Assembly: GCF_002813375.1 (NCBI RefSeq)
Contig: NZ_PHUJ01000003.1
Coordinates: forward strand, 4,464,001-4,528,000
Length of the DNA stretch: 64,000 nucleotides
Reading direction: 5' to 3'
Origin: Pseudonocardia alni
Lineage (GTDB): Bacteria; Actinomycetota; Actinomycetes; Mycobacteriales; Pseudonocardiaceae
The translations under genes and the position numbers were made by a program. The notes beneath the pieces are model-generated. The model worked only from the letters and a program-made list of their open reading frames with translations, had not been told where the DNA came from and searched no databases. Positions 54,617 to 63,697 of the stretch are shown piece after piece (positions within the stretch are counted from its first letter, which is position 1; each line of letters begins with the position of its first letter).

Positions 54617-54685
54617 CGGTGCACCGTAACCCCCGTCACAGCGTGCTGTCCCGTGCTCCGGGCCGTCGCGCTCCGGGGCCCGGGG

Positions 54686-55576
54686 TCAGGACGTCCGCTG
54701 CCCGCTGCCCTCGGCGGTGGCGGCGGTGCCGGTCGCCGGGGCCGCATCGGCCGGCGGCTCCGGCTCCCGCTGCTCGGGCAGCACCACAGCCGGCAGGTCG
54801 ACGGCCTCCTCGGGGTCCACGACCGCGGCGGCGTCGTCGGCCGTGAGCTCGCCGGGCCCGGGGGCCTCCCCGGTCCGCAGGGCGTGCGCCGGGCCGCCCA
54901 CCGGGCGCCGGACACGCTCCCCCTGGTCGGCGCCGTGCGCGGCCCGGGTGGGCGCATCGAGCCTGCCGAGCTCGGACCCCAGCATCCCGTGCAGCCGGGC
55001 GATCTCCTCGCGCACCGACGACCGCAGCGCGGACACGTGGGCGTGCATCGACGCCGCGGTGTCCGCGACGAGCTCGCTGTCCCGCCGCGCGGCCACCCCG
55101 GCCGCACGCAGCCGGTCGACCTCCGCGCGGGCGTCGTCGACGATCCGGGCGGCCTCGTCGCGGGCGGCGTCCACCAGCTGCGCGGCCTCGGTCTCGGCGG
55201 TGCGCCGCCGCATCGCGGCCTCGTGCTCGGCCATCCGCAGCACCTTGTCCGCGCGCATGCCGAAGGTCTCCGCGGGCCGGGACCGGGCGTCCTCGAGGGC
55301 GGCGGCGAGTGCCTCGGCCCGGCGCTCGGCGGCGTCGCGGGCGTGCTCGGCCGCGGCGAGGCGGCCCACCAGGTCCTCGACGGTGTGCCCGACACTGCGG
55401 GCGCCGTCGCCGCCGCGCGGGGCGCGCTGCGGCAGTCCGGCGGCCGTCGTCGGAGGGAGCACGGCGTCGGGAACGGGCCCGGCCGGGGGGACCGCGTCCC
55501 CGGAGCGGGTCGTCTCGTCGTCGCGTACGTCCTCGGCCGTCACCTCGGCGCCGGTATCCGTGACACCGTCGGTCAC
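54686..55576 (-). CDS. Coiled-coil protein (DivIVA-like in form)
   Basis: The 296-residue protein has a low-complexity acidic start, a long coiled coil (about residues 65-210) and a Pro/Ala/Glu-rich tail. The coil includes RLAAAEHARDAAERRAEALAA, then EAAMRRRTAETEAAQLV. It resembles the coiled cell-wall/septum proteins of actinobacteria in composition, but the N-terminal DivIVA membrane-binding motif is not clear. It is divergent from selD and not recognisably part of selenium metabolism. The GTG 55576 start is approximate. Confidence 0.6.
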   Translation of the reverse strand: MTDGVTDTGAEVTAEDVRDDETTRSGDAVPPAGPVPDAVLPPTTAAGLPQRAPRGGDGARSVGHTVEDLVGRLAAAEHARDAAERRAEALAAALEDARSRPAETFGMRADKVLRMAEHEAAMRRRTAETEAAQLVDAARDEAARIVDDARAEVDRLRAAGVAARRDSELVADTAASMHAHVSALRSSVREEIARLHGMLGSELGRLDAPTRAAHGADQGERVRRPVGGPAHALRTGEAPGPGELTADDAAAVVDPEEAVDLPAVVLPEQREPEPPADAAPATGTAATAEGSGQRTS

Positions 55577-55727
55577 CTCGTCGTACCCCCCGTGCAGCTG
55601 TTCACGGTGCGTCAGTGTCCGTGTCCCCGGCGCAGCCCGACAGCCCCCGTTCGGCGGACGGCGGCAGTCCGGCGGTCGACGGTGTGTGACGCGGGCGACC
55701 ACGGAGCGACGCTGCCAGGATGGGGGC

Positions 55728-56762
55728 ATGTCCGACACCGGTGTCGCCCGTCGTCTCACCGAGTTCAGCCACGGCGCGGGCTGCGGCTGCAAGCTCGGAC
55801 CGGCCCAGCTGGGGGAGGTCCTGGCGGCGGTCACGCCCCCGTCCCATCCGGACCTGCTGGTCGGCACCGACACCGGCGACGACGCCGCGGTCTGGCGGCT
55901 GTCCGAGGACCGTGCGCTGGTCGCGACCACCGACTTCTTCACCCCGATCGTCGACGACCCGGGGACCTGGGGCGCGATCGCCGCCACCAACGCCGTCTCC
56001 GACGTCTACGCCATGGGCGGCACCCCGCTGTTCGCCCTGAACCTGGTCTGCTGGCCGTCCGAGCAGCTCGGGCCGGACGTGCTGGCCGCCGTCCTGGAGG
56101 GCGGCGCCGGGGTGGGGCGGCGGTGCGGGTTCGCCGTCGTCGGAGGGCACACGATCGACGACCCGGAGCCGAAGTACGGCCTCGCCGTGGTGGGGGAGGT
56201 CCACCCGGACCGGGTCCTGACCAACGCCGGGCTGCGCCCGGGTGACGAGCTGGTGCTGACCAAGCCGCTCGGGATCGGCGTGACCACCACCGCGGTGAAA
56301 CGCGGGGTGCCCGCGGACGTCGACGCCGCCGTCGCCGTCATGACCACTCCGAACGCCGACGCCGCGGCGGCCGCCCGCGAGGCGGACGCCACCGGTTGCA
56401 CCGACGTCACCGGCTACGGCCTGCTCGGGCACCTCACGAAGATGACCGTCGCCTCGGGGGTGGACGCCCACGTCGACGTCGCTGCGGTGCCGCTTCTCGG
56501 CGGGGTGCGGGAGCTGGTCGCCGACGGCGTCGTCCCCGGCGGCACGCTGCGCAACCGCGCCTGGATCGACGACCGGGTCGTCGCGGGCTCCGCGGGCGAG
56601 GAGGACCTGCTGGTCCTGTCCGACGCCCAGACCTCCGGCGGGCTGCTGTTCGGCGCCGCCCCCGGCCGCGGCGACTCGGCCGTCGCGTGGCTGCGTGGGC
56701 GCGGGCACGACGCGGCCCGGATCGGCACCGTGACCGAGGGGACCGGGGTGGTCCGGCTCTGA
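55728..56762 (+). CDS. selD: Selenide, water dikinase
   Basis: SelD makes selenophosphate from selenide and ATP. The 344-residue protein has the glycine-rich N-terminus with [10 protein letters not shown], where the active-site residue is Cys, not selenocysteine. It continues with [34 protein letters not shown] and the C-terminal SGGLL. ATG 55728 follows a run of Gs. The cysteine desulfhydrase-like gene begins 17 bases downstream, so the two probably form an operon. Confidence 0.95.
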   Translation: MSDTGVARRLTEFSHGAGCGCKLGPAQLGEVLAAVTPPSHPDLLVGTDTGDDAAVWRLSEDRALVATTDFFTPIVDDPGTWGAIAATNAVSDVYAMGGTPLFALNLVCWPSEQLGPDVLAAVLEGGAGVGRRCGFAVVGGHTIDDPEPKYGLAVVGEVHPDRVLTNAGLRPGDELVLTKPLGIGVTTTAVKRGVPADVDAAVAVMTTPNADAAAAAREADATGCTDVTGYGLLGHLTKMTVASGVDAHVDVAAVPLLGGVRELVADGVVPGGTLRNRAWIDDRVVAGSAGEEDLLVLSDAQTSGGLLFGAAPGRGDSAVAWLRGRGHDAARIGTVTEGTGVVRL

Positions 56763-56779
56763 GGCCTAGGGTCGGGGGC

Positions 56780-57880
56780 GTGCAGCCCGTCGACCGTTCC
56801 TGTGCCCGTACCCGCGCCTGGGTCGACGAGGCGATGCGCCGCGTCCAGGCCGACGCGAACCGTTCCGCCGACACCCACCTGCACGTGCTGGACCTGCCCG
56901 CCGAGTGGGGCGTGCAGGTCTACCTCAAGGACGAGTCGGTGCACCCCACCGGCAGCCTCAAGCACCGGCTGGCCCGGTCGCTGTTCCTCTACGCGCTCGC
57001 GTCGGGCTGGATCACCGAGGGCACCACGGTCGTCGAGGCCAGCTCCGGGTCGACGGCGGTCTCCGAGGCGTACTTCGCCCGGCTGCTCGGGGTGCCGTTC
57101 GTGGCGGTCATGCCGCGCTCGACCAGTCCGGAGAAGATCGCGCTGATCGAGCGGGAGGGCGGGCGCTGCCACTTCGTCGACCACGGCGGCGAGGTCTACG
57201 CCGAGGCCGAGCGGCTCGCCGCGGACACCGGCGGGCACTACCTCGACCAGTTCACCTACGCCGAGCGCGCGACCGACTGGCGCGGCAACAACAACATCGC
57301 CGAGTCGATCCTGGCCCAGCTGGCCGAGGAGCCGCACCCGGTGCCGGAGTGGATCGTCGTCGGGGCCGGGACCGGGGGCACCTCGGCCACGATCGGCCGC
57401 TACCTGCGCTACCGGCGGCTCGCTACCCGGCTGGCCGTCGTCGACCCGGAGGGGTCGGCGTTCCTGCCCGGGTGGACGGCGGGGGACCCGGCGTACGCGA
57501 CCGGGGCGGCGTCGCGGATCGAGGGGATCGGGCGGCCCCGGATGGAGCCGAGCTTCGTCCCGTCGGTGATCGACCGGATGGTCCCGGTGCCCGACGCGGC
57601 CAGCGTCGCCGCCGCCCGGCACCTGCGCGACCGCACCGGCCGGTGGGCGGGCGGGTCGACCGGCACCAACCTGTGGGGCGTCTACCAGGTCGTCGCCGAG
57701 ATGCTGCGCGCCGGACGCGCGGGCAGTGTCGTGACCCTGCTGTGCGACGGCGGGGAGCGCTACCGCCACAGCTACTACGACGACGCCTGGGTCGCCGCCC
57801 AGGGGATGGACCTGGCGCCCTACACCCGGACCCTCGACCGGTTCGTCGCGACGGGGGTCTGGTCCCCGCCCGCGGACTGA
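56780..57880 (+). CDS. cds1: PLP-dependent cysteine desulfhydrase-like protein (Cds1-like)
   Basis: The 366-residue protein belongs to the fold-type II cysteine synthase family, in the branch of mycobacterial Cds1 (Rv3684), which breaks cysteine to H2S, pyruvate and ammonia. PLP features are [11 protein letters not shown] (lysine near residue 62), [13 protein letters not shown] and [16 protein letters not shown]. It lies 17 bases after selD. Because selenium delivery to SelD often uses cysteine or selenocysteine cleavage, a role in supplying selenide is conceivable (inference). Confidence 0.87.
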   Translation: MQPVDRSCARTRAWVDEAMRRVQADANRSADTHLHVLDLPAEWGVQVYLKDESVHPTGSLKHRLARSLFLYALASGWITEGTTVVEASSGSTAVSEAYFARLLGVPFVAVMPRSTSPEKIALIEREGGRCHFVDHGGEVYAEAERLAADTGGHYLDQFTYAERATDWRGNNNIAESILAQLAEEPHPVPEWIVVGAGTGGTSATIGRYLRYRRLATRLAVVDPEGSAFLPGWTAGDPAYATGAASRIEGIGRPRMEPSFVPSVIDRMVPVPDAASVAAARHLRDRTGRWAGGSTGTNLWGVYQVVAEMLRAGRAGSVVTLLCDGGERYRHSYYDDAWVAAQGMDLAPYTRTLDRFVATGVWSPPAD

Positions 57881-57893
57881 GCCGGGCCGGGGA

Positions 57894-59147
57894 TCATTCC
57901 CCGGCGAGCAGGGCGGCGGTCGCGAGCAGCCGCCGTTCCGACCCGGGCCGGCCCACGAGCTGCACGCAGCCGTGCTCCCCGGGCCGGTACACGGGCGCGA
58001 CCAGCGACGGCAGGCCGGCCAGGTTCCACGCGGCCACCCCGGTGGACCCGGCCCCGGACGCCCCGGGCGGGGCGGGCAGCAGACCGGCCTCGGCGCCGGC
58101 GTCGTCGAGCCAGGCGACCATCCGCTGCCGCCACGACGCGGGCGTCGCGGGACGCAGCCCGCCCAGGCGCCGGACGCGGCGGCCGCGGCGGACCAGGCTG
58201 CGGGCGCTGCGCGGCAGCTCGGCGGGGTCGAGGCCGAGGTCCTCCACCCGGCGGGCGAGTCCGGCCTGACGGCGGCGGGCCGAGTGCACGACCAGCACGG
58301 CCCGGTACGGCGGGTCGGCCGCGACGAGGCCCAGCCCGGCGTCCTGCAGCAGCCGGATCGCCGCGTGCACCGCGGACGCCGAGTCCGGCCCGGCGAGCCG
58401 GGTACGGCCGGTGCGCAGCGACGCGGCCAGCGAGGAGACGGGCGCCGCGGCCGGCCCGGGGCCGGCACCGGCGGGGGTGGTGAGCCGCAGCACCGACGAC
58501 GGCGCGGGCGGCCCGCCGGTGCCGCGGGAGAGCGCGTCGAGCACCGCGGTGAGGTCCTCCGCGCGCCCGGCGAGCAGAGTGGGCTCGGCCAGCCCGGACC
58601 AGCGTCGCTCGGCGGCGTCGGGCAGCGGGAGCACCCGGCGGCCCGGCTTGAGCGCGGCGATCCCGTGTGCGGCGGCGGCGCAGCGCAGCGTGCCGTCGCC
58701 GTCGACACCGATCCCGAGCGGGACGACGCCGGAGGCGACCACGGTCGCGGTGGCCCGGCCACCCGGGGTGGCGTCGAGGCCCACCTCGTGCTCGGCGGTC
58801 CGCGCCCGCCCTGCGACGAGTGCGCCCGCGGCCCGCAGCCTGCGCACGATCTCGTCGCCGCGCCCGGCCACGGAGATGCCGTCCTCGACCACCACCGGGA
58901 CCCCGGCCAGCGGCAGGGCGAACCGGTCGGTGCGCCGGTCGAGCGCCGCGGCGGCCGCGCGCAGCGGCCCGGGGTCCACCACCAGCCCGGCGCCCACGGG
59001 GACCGCGTCGTCGGGGGTGGCGAGGAGCCGCTCGGCGACGGTGGCCGCGCTCAGCCGCCCCTCGCGTACCGCGGCCGCGAGCTCCGGCACGCCGGACGGG
59101 CCGTCACCCGAGGTGGGGGACAGCTCGTCCAGGTGCGGGATGCTCAT
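57894..59147 (-). CDS. Degenerate amidase-signature protein lacking the catalytic triad
   Basis: The 417-residue protein aligns with amidase-signature enzymes: ALPLAGVPVVVEDGISVAG early, VVPLGIGVDGDGTLRCAA and GIAALKPGRRVLP later. In active enzymes these positions read VKD, GGSSGG and D-x-G-G-S-I-R. Here the Lys is Glu, the cis-Ser region is TPGGRAT and the nucleophile position is Thr. All three triad positions are altered, so amide hydrolysis is unlikely; it may be a binding protein or a decaying gene. It is the gene downstream of tRNA-Sec on the same strand. Confidence 0.8.
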   Translation of the reverse strand: MSIPHLDELSPTSGDGPSGVPELAAAVREGRLSAATVAERLLATPDDAVPVGAGLVVDPGPLRAAAAALDRRTDRFALPLAGVPVVVEDGISVAGRGDEIVRRLRAAGALVAGRARTAEHEVGLDATPGGRATATVVASGVVPLGIGVDGDGTLRCAAAAHGIAALKPGRRVLPLPDAAERRWSGLAEPTLLAGRAEDLTAVLDALSRGTGGPPAPSSVLRLTTPAGAGPGPAAAPVSSLAASLRTGRTRLAGPDSASAVHAAIRLLQDAGLGLVAADPPYRAVLVVHSARRRQAGLARRVEDLGLDPAELPRSARSLVRRGRRVRRLGGLRPATPASWRQRMVAWLDDAGAEAGLLPAPPGASGAGSTGVAAWNLAGLPSLVAPVYRPGEHGCVQLVGRPGSERRLLATAALLAGE

Positions 59148-59190
59148 CGCGGTGGGGCTCGTCGTCCCGGTCGTCGGGGGCGGTGGTCGG

Positions 59191-59283
59191 CGGAGGCGGA
59201 CGGGAATCGAACCCGCCTGGCCGAGATGCTCGGCCACGTCGGTGTTGAAGACCGCGGGGGCCACCAGGCACCCATACGCCTCC
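59191..59283 (-). tRNA. selC: Selenocysteine tRNA (UCA)
   Basis: On the minus strand, 93 bases fold as tRNA-Sec. The acceptor is GGAGGCG/CGCCTCC, the anticodon loop CTTCAAC (UCA), with a very long variable arm (GGCCGAG-CAT-CTCGGCC) and T loop TTCGATT. The discriminator is G, as in tRNA-Sec and tRNA-Ser, and CCA is not encoded. It lies near selA, selB and selD and supports a working selenocysteine system. Confidence 0.95.
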
Positions 59284-59289
59284 AGGTCG

Positions 59290-59682
59290 TCAGGCCGTGC
59301 GGAGCGCCTCCGGCACGCCGTCGGCCACGTCGAACAGGGACATCAGGTTGGTCGCCTCGAGCGCACGGGTGACGGCGTGCGAGCCGCAGACCAGCCGCAG
59401 CCGGCTGCCGGCGTTCTCCGCCTTCTCCTTGCCCTCGACGAGCGCCGCCAGCCCGGCCGATCCGAGGAACGTGACCCGGGTCAGGTCCACCACCAGCAGG
59501 CTCGCGGAGCCGATCCGCTCGGTGAGTCGTTCGCTCAGCACGGGCGCGGTCATCGTGTCGATCTCGCCGTGCACTCCGACGACGACGGCGCCGTCACCGT
59601 GCTCGGTCACCTCGAAGCGGACGACCTCGCCGACGTCGGGGCCCTGGTCTCCCCCCACCCCGGTGGGCGTCTCACTGCTCAT
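59290..59682 (-). CDS. STAS-domain anti-sigma factor antagonist
   Basis: The 130-residue protein has the STAS core GAVVVGVHGEIDTMTAPVLS and the loop VTFLGSAGLAALVEG, with Ser in the phosphorylation loop. It is the third STAS antagonist in the window and the gene immediately upstream of tRNA-Sec on the same strand, only seven bases away, so the two may share a transcript. Confidence 0.87.
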   Translation of the reverse strand: MSSETPTGVGGDQGPDVGEVVRFEVTEHGDGAVVVGVHGEIDTMTAPVLSERLTERIGSASLLVVDLTRVTFLGSAGLAALVEGKEKAENAGSRLRLVCGSHAVTRALEATNLMSLFDVADGVPEALRTA

Positions 59683-59937
59683 GTGTCGTGCTCCCTCGCG
59701 AGTCGTCGCCGTCGGCGCCGTCGACGTGCTCGTGGTCCGTTCCCGGACGCGCCATCGACGTCACCGTGAGTGACAACCGGCCGCCGTTGCTTGACGTACC
59801 GCTCGTGCTGCCTCCGCACCAGCCTAGTCAGCGCGGTCACCCACCCTACGACCGCGGTCGCAGGTGGCACAAACGTCCCGGGACACGGTCGGGCGCGCTG
59901 CCCGGGGTGGTCCGGCCCGGCTGGCAGGGTGTGGAGC

Positions 59938-60414
59938 ATGAGCGTCGAGCAGTCTCCGCCGTTCGGGGTCCGGATCGGTGTCCGCAGCTACGAGATGGAC
60001 GTGAACGGGCACGTCAACCATGCCGTCTACCACCAGTACGGCGAGCACGCCCGGATGGAGCACTTCCGTGCCGCCGGGCTGTCCCAGCACGCGCTCGGCG
60101 CACACGGTCTGACGATCGTGCTGCTGTCGACGACGGTGCACTTCCGGGCCGAGCTGCGCGCCGGCGACGAACTGCGGATCGACTCGGTGATCGCGTTCAC
60201 GGCGCGCAAACCGTTCACGATGAGTCACCGGATCGTCCGGGTGGCCGCGGCCGACGGGGCCCGCACGGACGATCTCGCGGCCGAGGTGGAGTGCACCCTC
60301 GGGGTCCTCGACACCACGACGCGACGGCTGGTCGCCGACCCGCACGGCAGGCTCGTCGCCGCGTCGTCGGACCCGGCCCTGCTGGGGCCGGGTCCGGACG
60401 TCAGCACGTCCTAG
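59938..60414 (+). CDS. Single-domain hot-dog acyl-CoA thioesterase
   Basis: The 158-residue protein has the 4HBT/YbgC-like pattern SYEMDVNGHVNHAVYHQYGEHAR with the catalytic Asp. Its partner strands LSTTVHFRAELRAGDEL follow. It probably hydrolyses an acyl-CoA of unknown type. ATG 59938 follows GTGTGGAG. It is convergent with the glycosyltransferase gene. Confidence 0.87.
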   Translation: MSVEQSPPFGVRIGVRSYEMDVNGHVNHAVYHQYGEHARMEHFRAAGLSQHALGAHGLTIVLLSTTVHFRAELRAGDELRIDSVIAFTARKPFTMSHRIVRVAAADGARTDDLAAEVECTLGVLDTTTRRLVADPHGRLVAASSDPALLGPGPDVSTS

Positions 60415-60457
60415 CGCGGTCGTGGCGGAGGGTCGTCGCCGCGGACCCGCGGGCGGC

Positions 60458-61951
60458 TCAGCCGCGCCGGGCGGGGCCGGCGCCGTACGGGCCACCGGTG
60501 CGGGCGGGGACGGCCCGGTACCCCCCGGTGTCCTGCGGCCCGGGGGCGGCGGCCGGGTGGCCCCCGGTGCCCTGGGGCCGGGGCGGCGCGACGGTCGGGT
60601 GGCGCCCGGTGCCCTGGGGCCGGGCCGGTACGGCGGCCGGGTACCCGCCGGTGACGTGCGGCAGGGCGGGCGTGACGGCCGGGTGGCCGCCGGTCGCGAG
60701 GATCTTGTGCGGGGCGGTCGTCCCGGCCCGCGCCGGCCCGACCAGCGGCGGCACCGCTCCGCCGGCCCGCCGCACCGCGCGGCGCGACCGGAGGTAGGCC
60801 CGGGGGCCGTTCAGCAGACCCCGGTTGCGCGTCTGGTCGGCGTCGGCGGGCATCGCCACGCCGGCGCCTGCCTCGCGGTCGGAGATGTGGCGCAGCCGGG
60901 CGACCGCCGCCGGCAGCCGGCGCAGCGCGACCGACCGGCCCTGCGGCGACAGTGCCACCTTCGCCAGGAAGCTGCCCAACCCGACGGCGTAGCCCTCCAT
61001 CTGCTTGCGCAGCGCGGCCTGGTCAGGGCGGTGGTGGTGCCAGAGGTAGGCGCCCGGGGCGTAGCCGAGGACGTTGCCGGCCAGGATCATGCGGACGAGG
61101 AACTCGCAGTCCTCGCCGCCGTGGGTGGGGGTGCCCGGGCCCATGGCCTCGTCGAAGCCGCCGACGGCGCGGGCGGCCCCGGCACGCACGGCGAGGTTGG
61201 CGCCGATGCCGAACAGGCCGGGGGCGAACGGGAAGATCGGGGAGTCCGCGGGGGGCTCGGCGAGGGTGAACCGGCGTGGGGTGAAGCCCTTGTTCCAGGC
61301 CAGGGCGACGTCGGCGGCGCGCTCCTCGGGGCTGCCCAGGCGGGCGGCCAGTACCGGGCCGGAGACGCAGGCGAGCTCGGGGTCCGCGGCGAAGGCGCCG
61401 GCGATGCGCGAGGCCCAGGCGGGGTCGACCTCGGTGTCGTCGTCGGTGAAGGCGACGATCTCGGTGCGGGCCTCGGCCAGGCCCCGGTTGCGCCCGACCG
61501 ACGCGCCCCGGCGGGGCTCGCGCACGTAGCGGACCCGCGGGGACCCGGCGGCGGCGACGGCGTCGCGGGTGAGCTCGTCCGGCGGGTCGTTGTCGACGAC
61601 CACGACCGACAGCGCCGGGTGGTCGGAGGCGAGGACCGCGCGCAGGCAGCGGGCCAGCGACTCGGGCCGGTCGCGGGTCGCGATCACCACCGTCACCGGG
61701 TCACCCGCGACCGGAGCCGGGGCCACCCGCTCGGGCGACCCCAGGGTGATCAGTGCGGACCGCAGCTCCGCGATCGTGGCGCGACCGCCACGCAAGGGCA
61801 CGGTCACCTGGCCCTGTGGAGTGCCACCGACGGTGACGAGCAGACGGGCGGCGCGGAAGGCCGGGTCGACCCGCAGATCACGCAGCGGGCCGAGCCGGTC
61901 CAGTTCACCGACCCAGGTCGCGGCGTCGTTCGGCGCAGACATCCCTGACAT
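60458..61951 (-). CDS. Family 2 glycosyltransferase with a repeat-bearing C-terminus
   Basis: The 497-residue protein has a GT-A domain in residues 80-330: TVVIATRDRPESLARCL, the DXD-like FTDDDTEVDP, and the acceptor-site GGEDCEFLVRM. After residue 345 the sequence is polar and becomes a low-complexity tail. Residues 420-484 consist of four to five copies of a 14-residue unit starting TGGHPA or TGGYPA and ending in a PARPQG-like segment. The donor and acceptor are unknown; cell-envelope polysaccharide synthesis is plausible. Confidence 0.87.
   Translation of the reverse strand: MSGMSAPNDAATWVGELDRLGPLRDLRVDPAFRAARLLVTVGGTPQGQVTVPLRGGRATIAELRSALITLGSPERVAPAPVAGDPVTVVIATRDRPESLARCLRAVLASDHPALSVVVVDNDPPDELTRDAVAAAGSPRVRYVREPRRGASVGRNRGLAEARTEIVAFTDDDTEVDPAWASRIAGAFAADPELACVSGPVLAARLGSPEERAADVALAWNKGFTPRRFTLAEPPADSPIFPFAPGLFGIGANLAVRAGAARAVGGFDEAMGPGTPTHGGEDCEFLVRMILAGNVLGYAPGAYLWHHHRPDQAALRKQMEGYAVGLGSFLAKVALSPQGRSVALRRLPAAVARLRHISDREAGAGVAMPADADQTRNRGLLNGPRAYLRSRRAVRRAGGAVPPLVGPARAGTTAPHKILATGGHPAVTPALPHVTGGYPAAVPARPQGTGRHPTVAPPRPQGTGGHPAAAPGPQDTGGYRAVPARTGGPYGAGPARRG
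60500..60694. repeat. Tandem 42-base repeats coding for the glycosyltransferase tail
   Basis: Four to five diverged 39-42-base units encode TGGHPAVTPALPHV-like repeats. They may vary in number between strains by slippage. Confidence 0.65.
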
Positions 61952-62347
61952 GGGACACAGTGTCGGGTATGCCCGCTGTGGTCACACTGAGAGTGCGCGG
62001 TTGCCGGACAACGGACACTGTGCGTGTGCGCGGTCGCGGAGTTCACCGGATGTGGTGCGACGGACGGCGTCGGTGCAGGTCGGAGCCGTGCCGTCCGATC
62101 GTGCGCCGTACGGGTGACGACGGCGGCCGCGGAGGGCGGTTGTCCGCGGCCGCCCGGGGGCACGACGAGCGGCATTCGCGAAGCGACGACACGCCGCAGT
62201 GATCCGGTTCCCGGCGTGTCGTGCACCATCACCACCCGAACGGGTGGAGAGTCCACACCGGACGGTGTCCCGACGCCCCGGACCTGCACCGATGGTGAGC
62301 CCGCGCACGACGGGGTGCGGACGTCCCGGCACGGGTAGGTTCGGATC
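61952..62347. other. 396-base gap between divergent genes
   Basis: This space between the glycosyltransferase and cinA starts must hold both promoters. A small dyad, GGACACAGTGTCGG near 61952-61967, is close to the glycosyltransferase start. I see no gene, RNA or other clear element in the remainder. Confidence 0.4.
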
Positions 62348-63640
62348 ATGAGCGAGTCCCGTCCCACCGCGTCGGTCCTGGTCACCGGGAGCGAGCTGCT
62401 CACCGGCCACGTCACCGACGCCAACGGTCCCTTCGTCGCCCGCTCTCTCGGCGAGCTCGGCTTCGCCGTCTCGCGGGTCCTGCTGGTGGGGGACCGTCCG
62501 GAGGACCTGCGCTCGGCGCTGGAGTTCGTCGCCTCCGACGACCTCGTCGTCACCTCGGGCGGGCTCGGGCCGACCGCCGACGACCTGACCGCCGAGGTCG
62601 TCGCCGGGTTCGCGGGCGCGGAGATGGAGGTCGACACCGCGCTGCAGGGCCGGATCCACGACCGGGTCGCCGGCTGGGCGAGCCGCGCCGGCTGGGCCGG
62701 GCCCGCGCTCGACGCGGCGACGGCCAAACAGGCCAGGGTGCCGCGCGGCGCGAGCGTCCTCGAGCCGGTCGGGACCGCGCCGGGGCTGGCCGTGACGCGG
62801 CCGGGCGGGCCGCTGGTCGTCGTGCTGCCGGGGCCCCCGCGCGAGCTGCAGGGCATGTGGCCCGCCGCGCTGGAGTCGGCGCCCGTGGCGGAGCTGCTGA
62901 CCCGGGTGCCCCGTGCGGAGGCCACGCTCCTGCGCTTCGCCGGGCTGCCGGAGTCCGAGATCGCCGAGACGCTGCGCGTCCTGGAGGCCGAGCTCGACAT
63001 GTCCGGGGTGGAGGTGACCACCTGCCTGCGACGCTCGGAGCTGGAGGTCGACCTGCACCCGCTGCCCGGCGCCGAGCCCGTGGCCCGCGAGCTGGCCGCC
63101 CGCATCGTCGACCGCCACCGCCGCGCACTCATCAGCGACGACGGCAGCACCACCGACGAGCTGCTCGCCGCGGCGCTGGCCACGAAGGGCTGGACGGTCG
63201 CGACCGGCGAGTCCTGCACCGGCGGGCTGCTGGCCGGGCGGCTCGTCGACCGGGCCGGGTCGTCGGCCTACGTCGCCGGGGGCGTGGTCGCGTACTCGAA
63301 CGAGGCCAAGACCGCGCTGCTCGACGTCCCCGCCGCGCTCATCGAGGCGCACGGGGCCGTGTCGCCGGAGGTCGCGCGGGCACTGGCGGACGGTGCGCGG
63401 GCGCGGTTCGGGGCGGACGTCGGCGTCGGTGTCACCGGCGTCGCGGGACCCGGCGGCGGTACCGAGGCCAAGCCCGTCGGCTACGTCTGCTTCTGCGTGA
63501 CCACCGCCGACGGCCAGGTCATCGCGCGCGACCCGCAGCTGCCCGGCGGGCGCGCCGACGTCCGCGAGCGTTCGGTCGACCTGGCGATGCACCTGCTGCT
63601 GCGCGCCACCGGCGTCACCGGGCCGGGCGCGCACCGCTGA
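62348..63640 (+). CDS. cinA: CinA family protein (molybdopterin-binding and nicotinamide-nucleotide amidase domains)
   Basis: The 430-residue protein has the N-terminal CinA/MoaB-like domain (TASVLVTGSELLTGHVTDAN, SGGLGPTADD) and the C-terminal amidase domain (ATGESCTGGLLAGRLVD, GVTGVAGPGGGT). The amidase converts NMN to nicotinate mononucleotide in NAD recycling; the N-domain can act as a pyrophosphatase. Length is normal. ATG 62348 was chosen by start of the family homology. Confidence 0.94.
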   Translation: MSESRPTASVLVTGSELLTGHVTDANGPFVARSLGELGFAVSRVLLVGDRPEDLRSALEFVASDDLVVTSGGLGPTADDLTAEVVAGFAGAEMEVDTALQGRIHDRVAGWASRAGWAGPALDAATAKQARVPRGASVLEPVGTAPGLAVTRPGGPLVVVLPGPPRELQGMWPAALESAPVAELLTRVPRAEATLLRFAGLPESEIAETLRVLEAELDMSGVEVTTCLRRSELEVDLHPLPGAEPVARELAARIVDRHRRALISDDGSTTDELLAAALATKGWTVATGESCTGGLLAGRLVDRAGSSAYVAGGVVAYSNEAKTALLDVPAALIEAHGAVSPEVARALADGARARFGADVGVGVTGVAGPGGGTEAKPVGYVCFCVTTADGQVIARDPQLPGGRADVRERSVDLAMHLLLRATGVTGPGAHR

Positions 63641-63648
63641 GGGTGCGA

Positions 63649-63677
63649 CGCCCCGCCCGGGGTTCCCGGGCGGGGCG
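63649..63677. terminator. Bidirectional hairpin terminator between cinA and sodA
   Basis: The arms CGCCCCGCCCGGG (63649-63661) and CCCGGGCGGGGCG (63665-63677) pair perfectly around GTT, between convergent genes. Confidence 0.85.
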
Positions 63678-63697
63678 TGGTCGCGGTGGGGGAAGGC

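Noticed and set aside
55728-56762. SelD as a selenoprotein
   Set aside because: The active-site position is Cys in GAGCGCKL and no in-frame TGA occurs in the gene.
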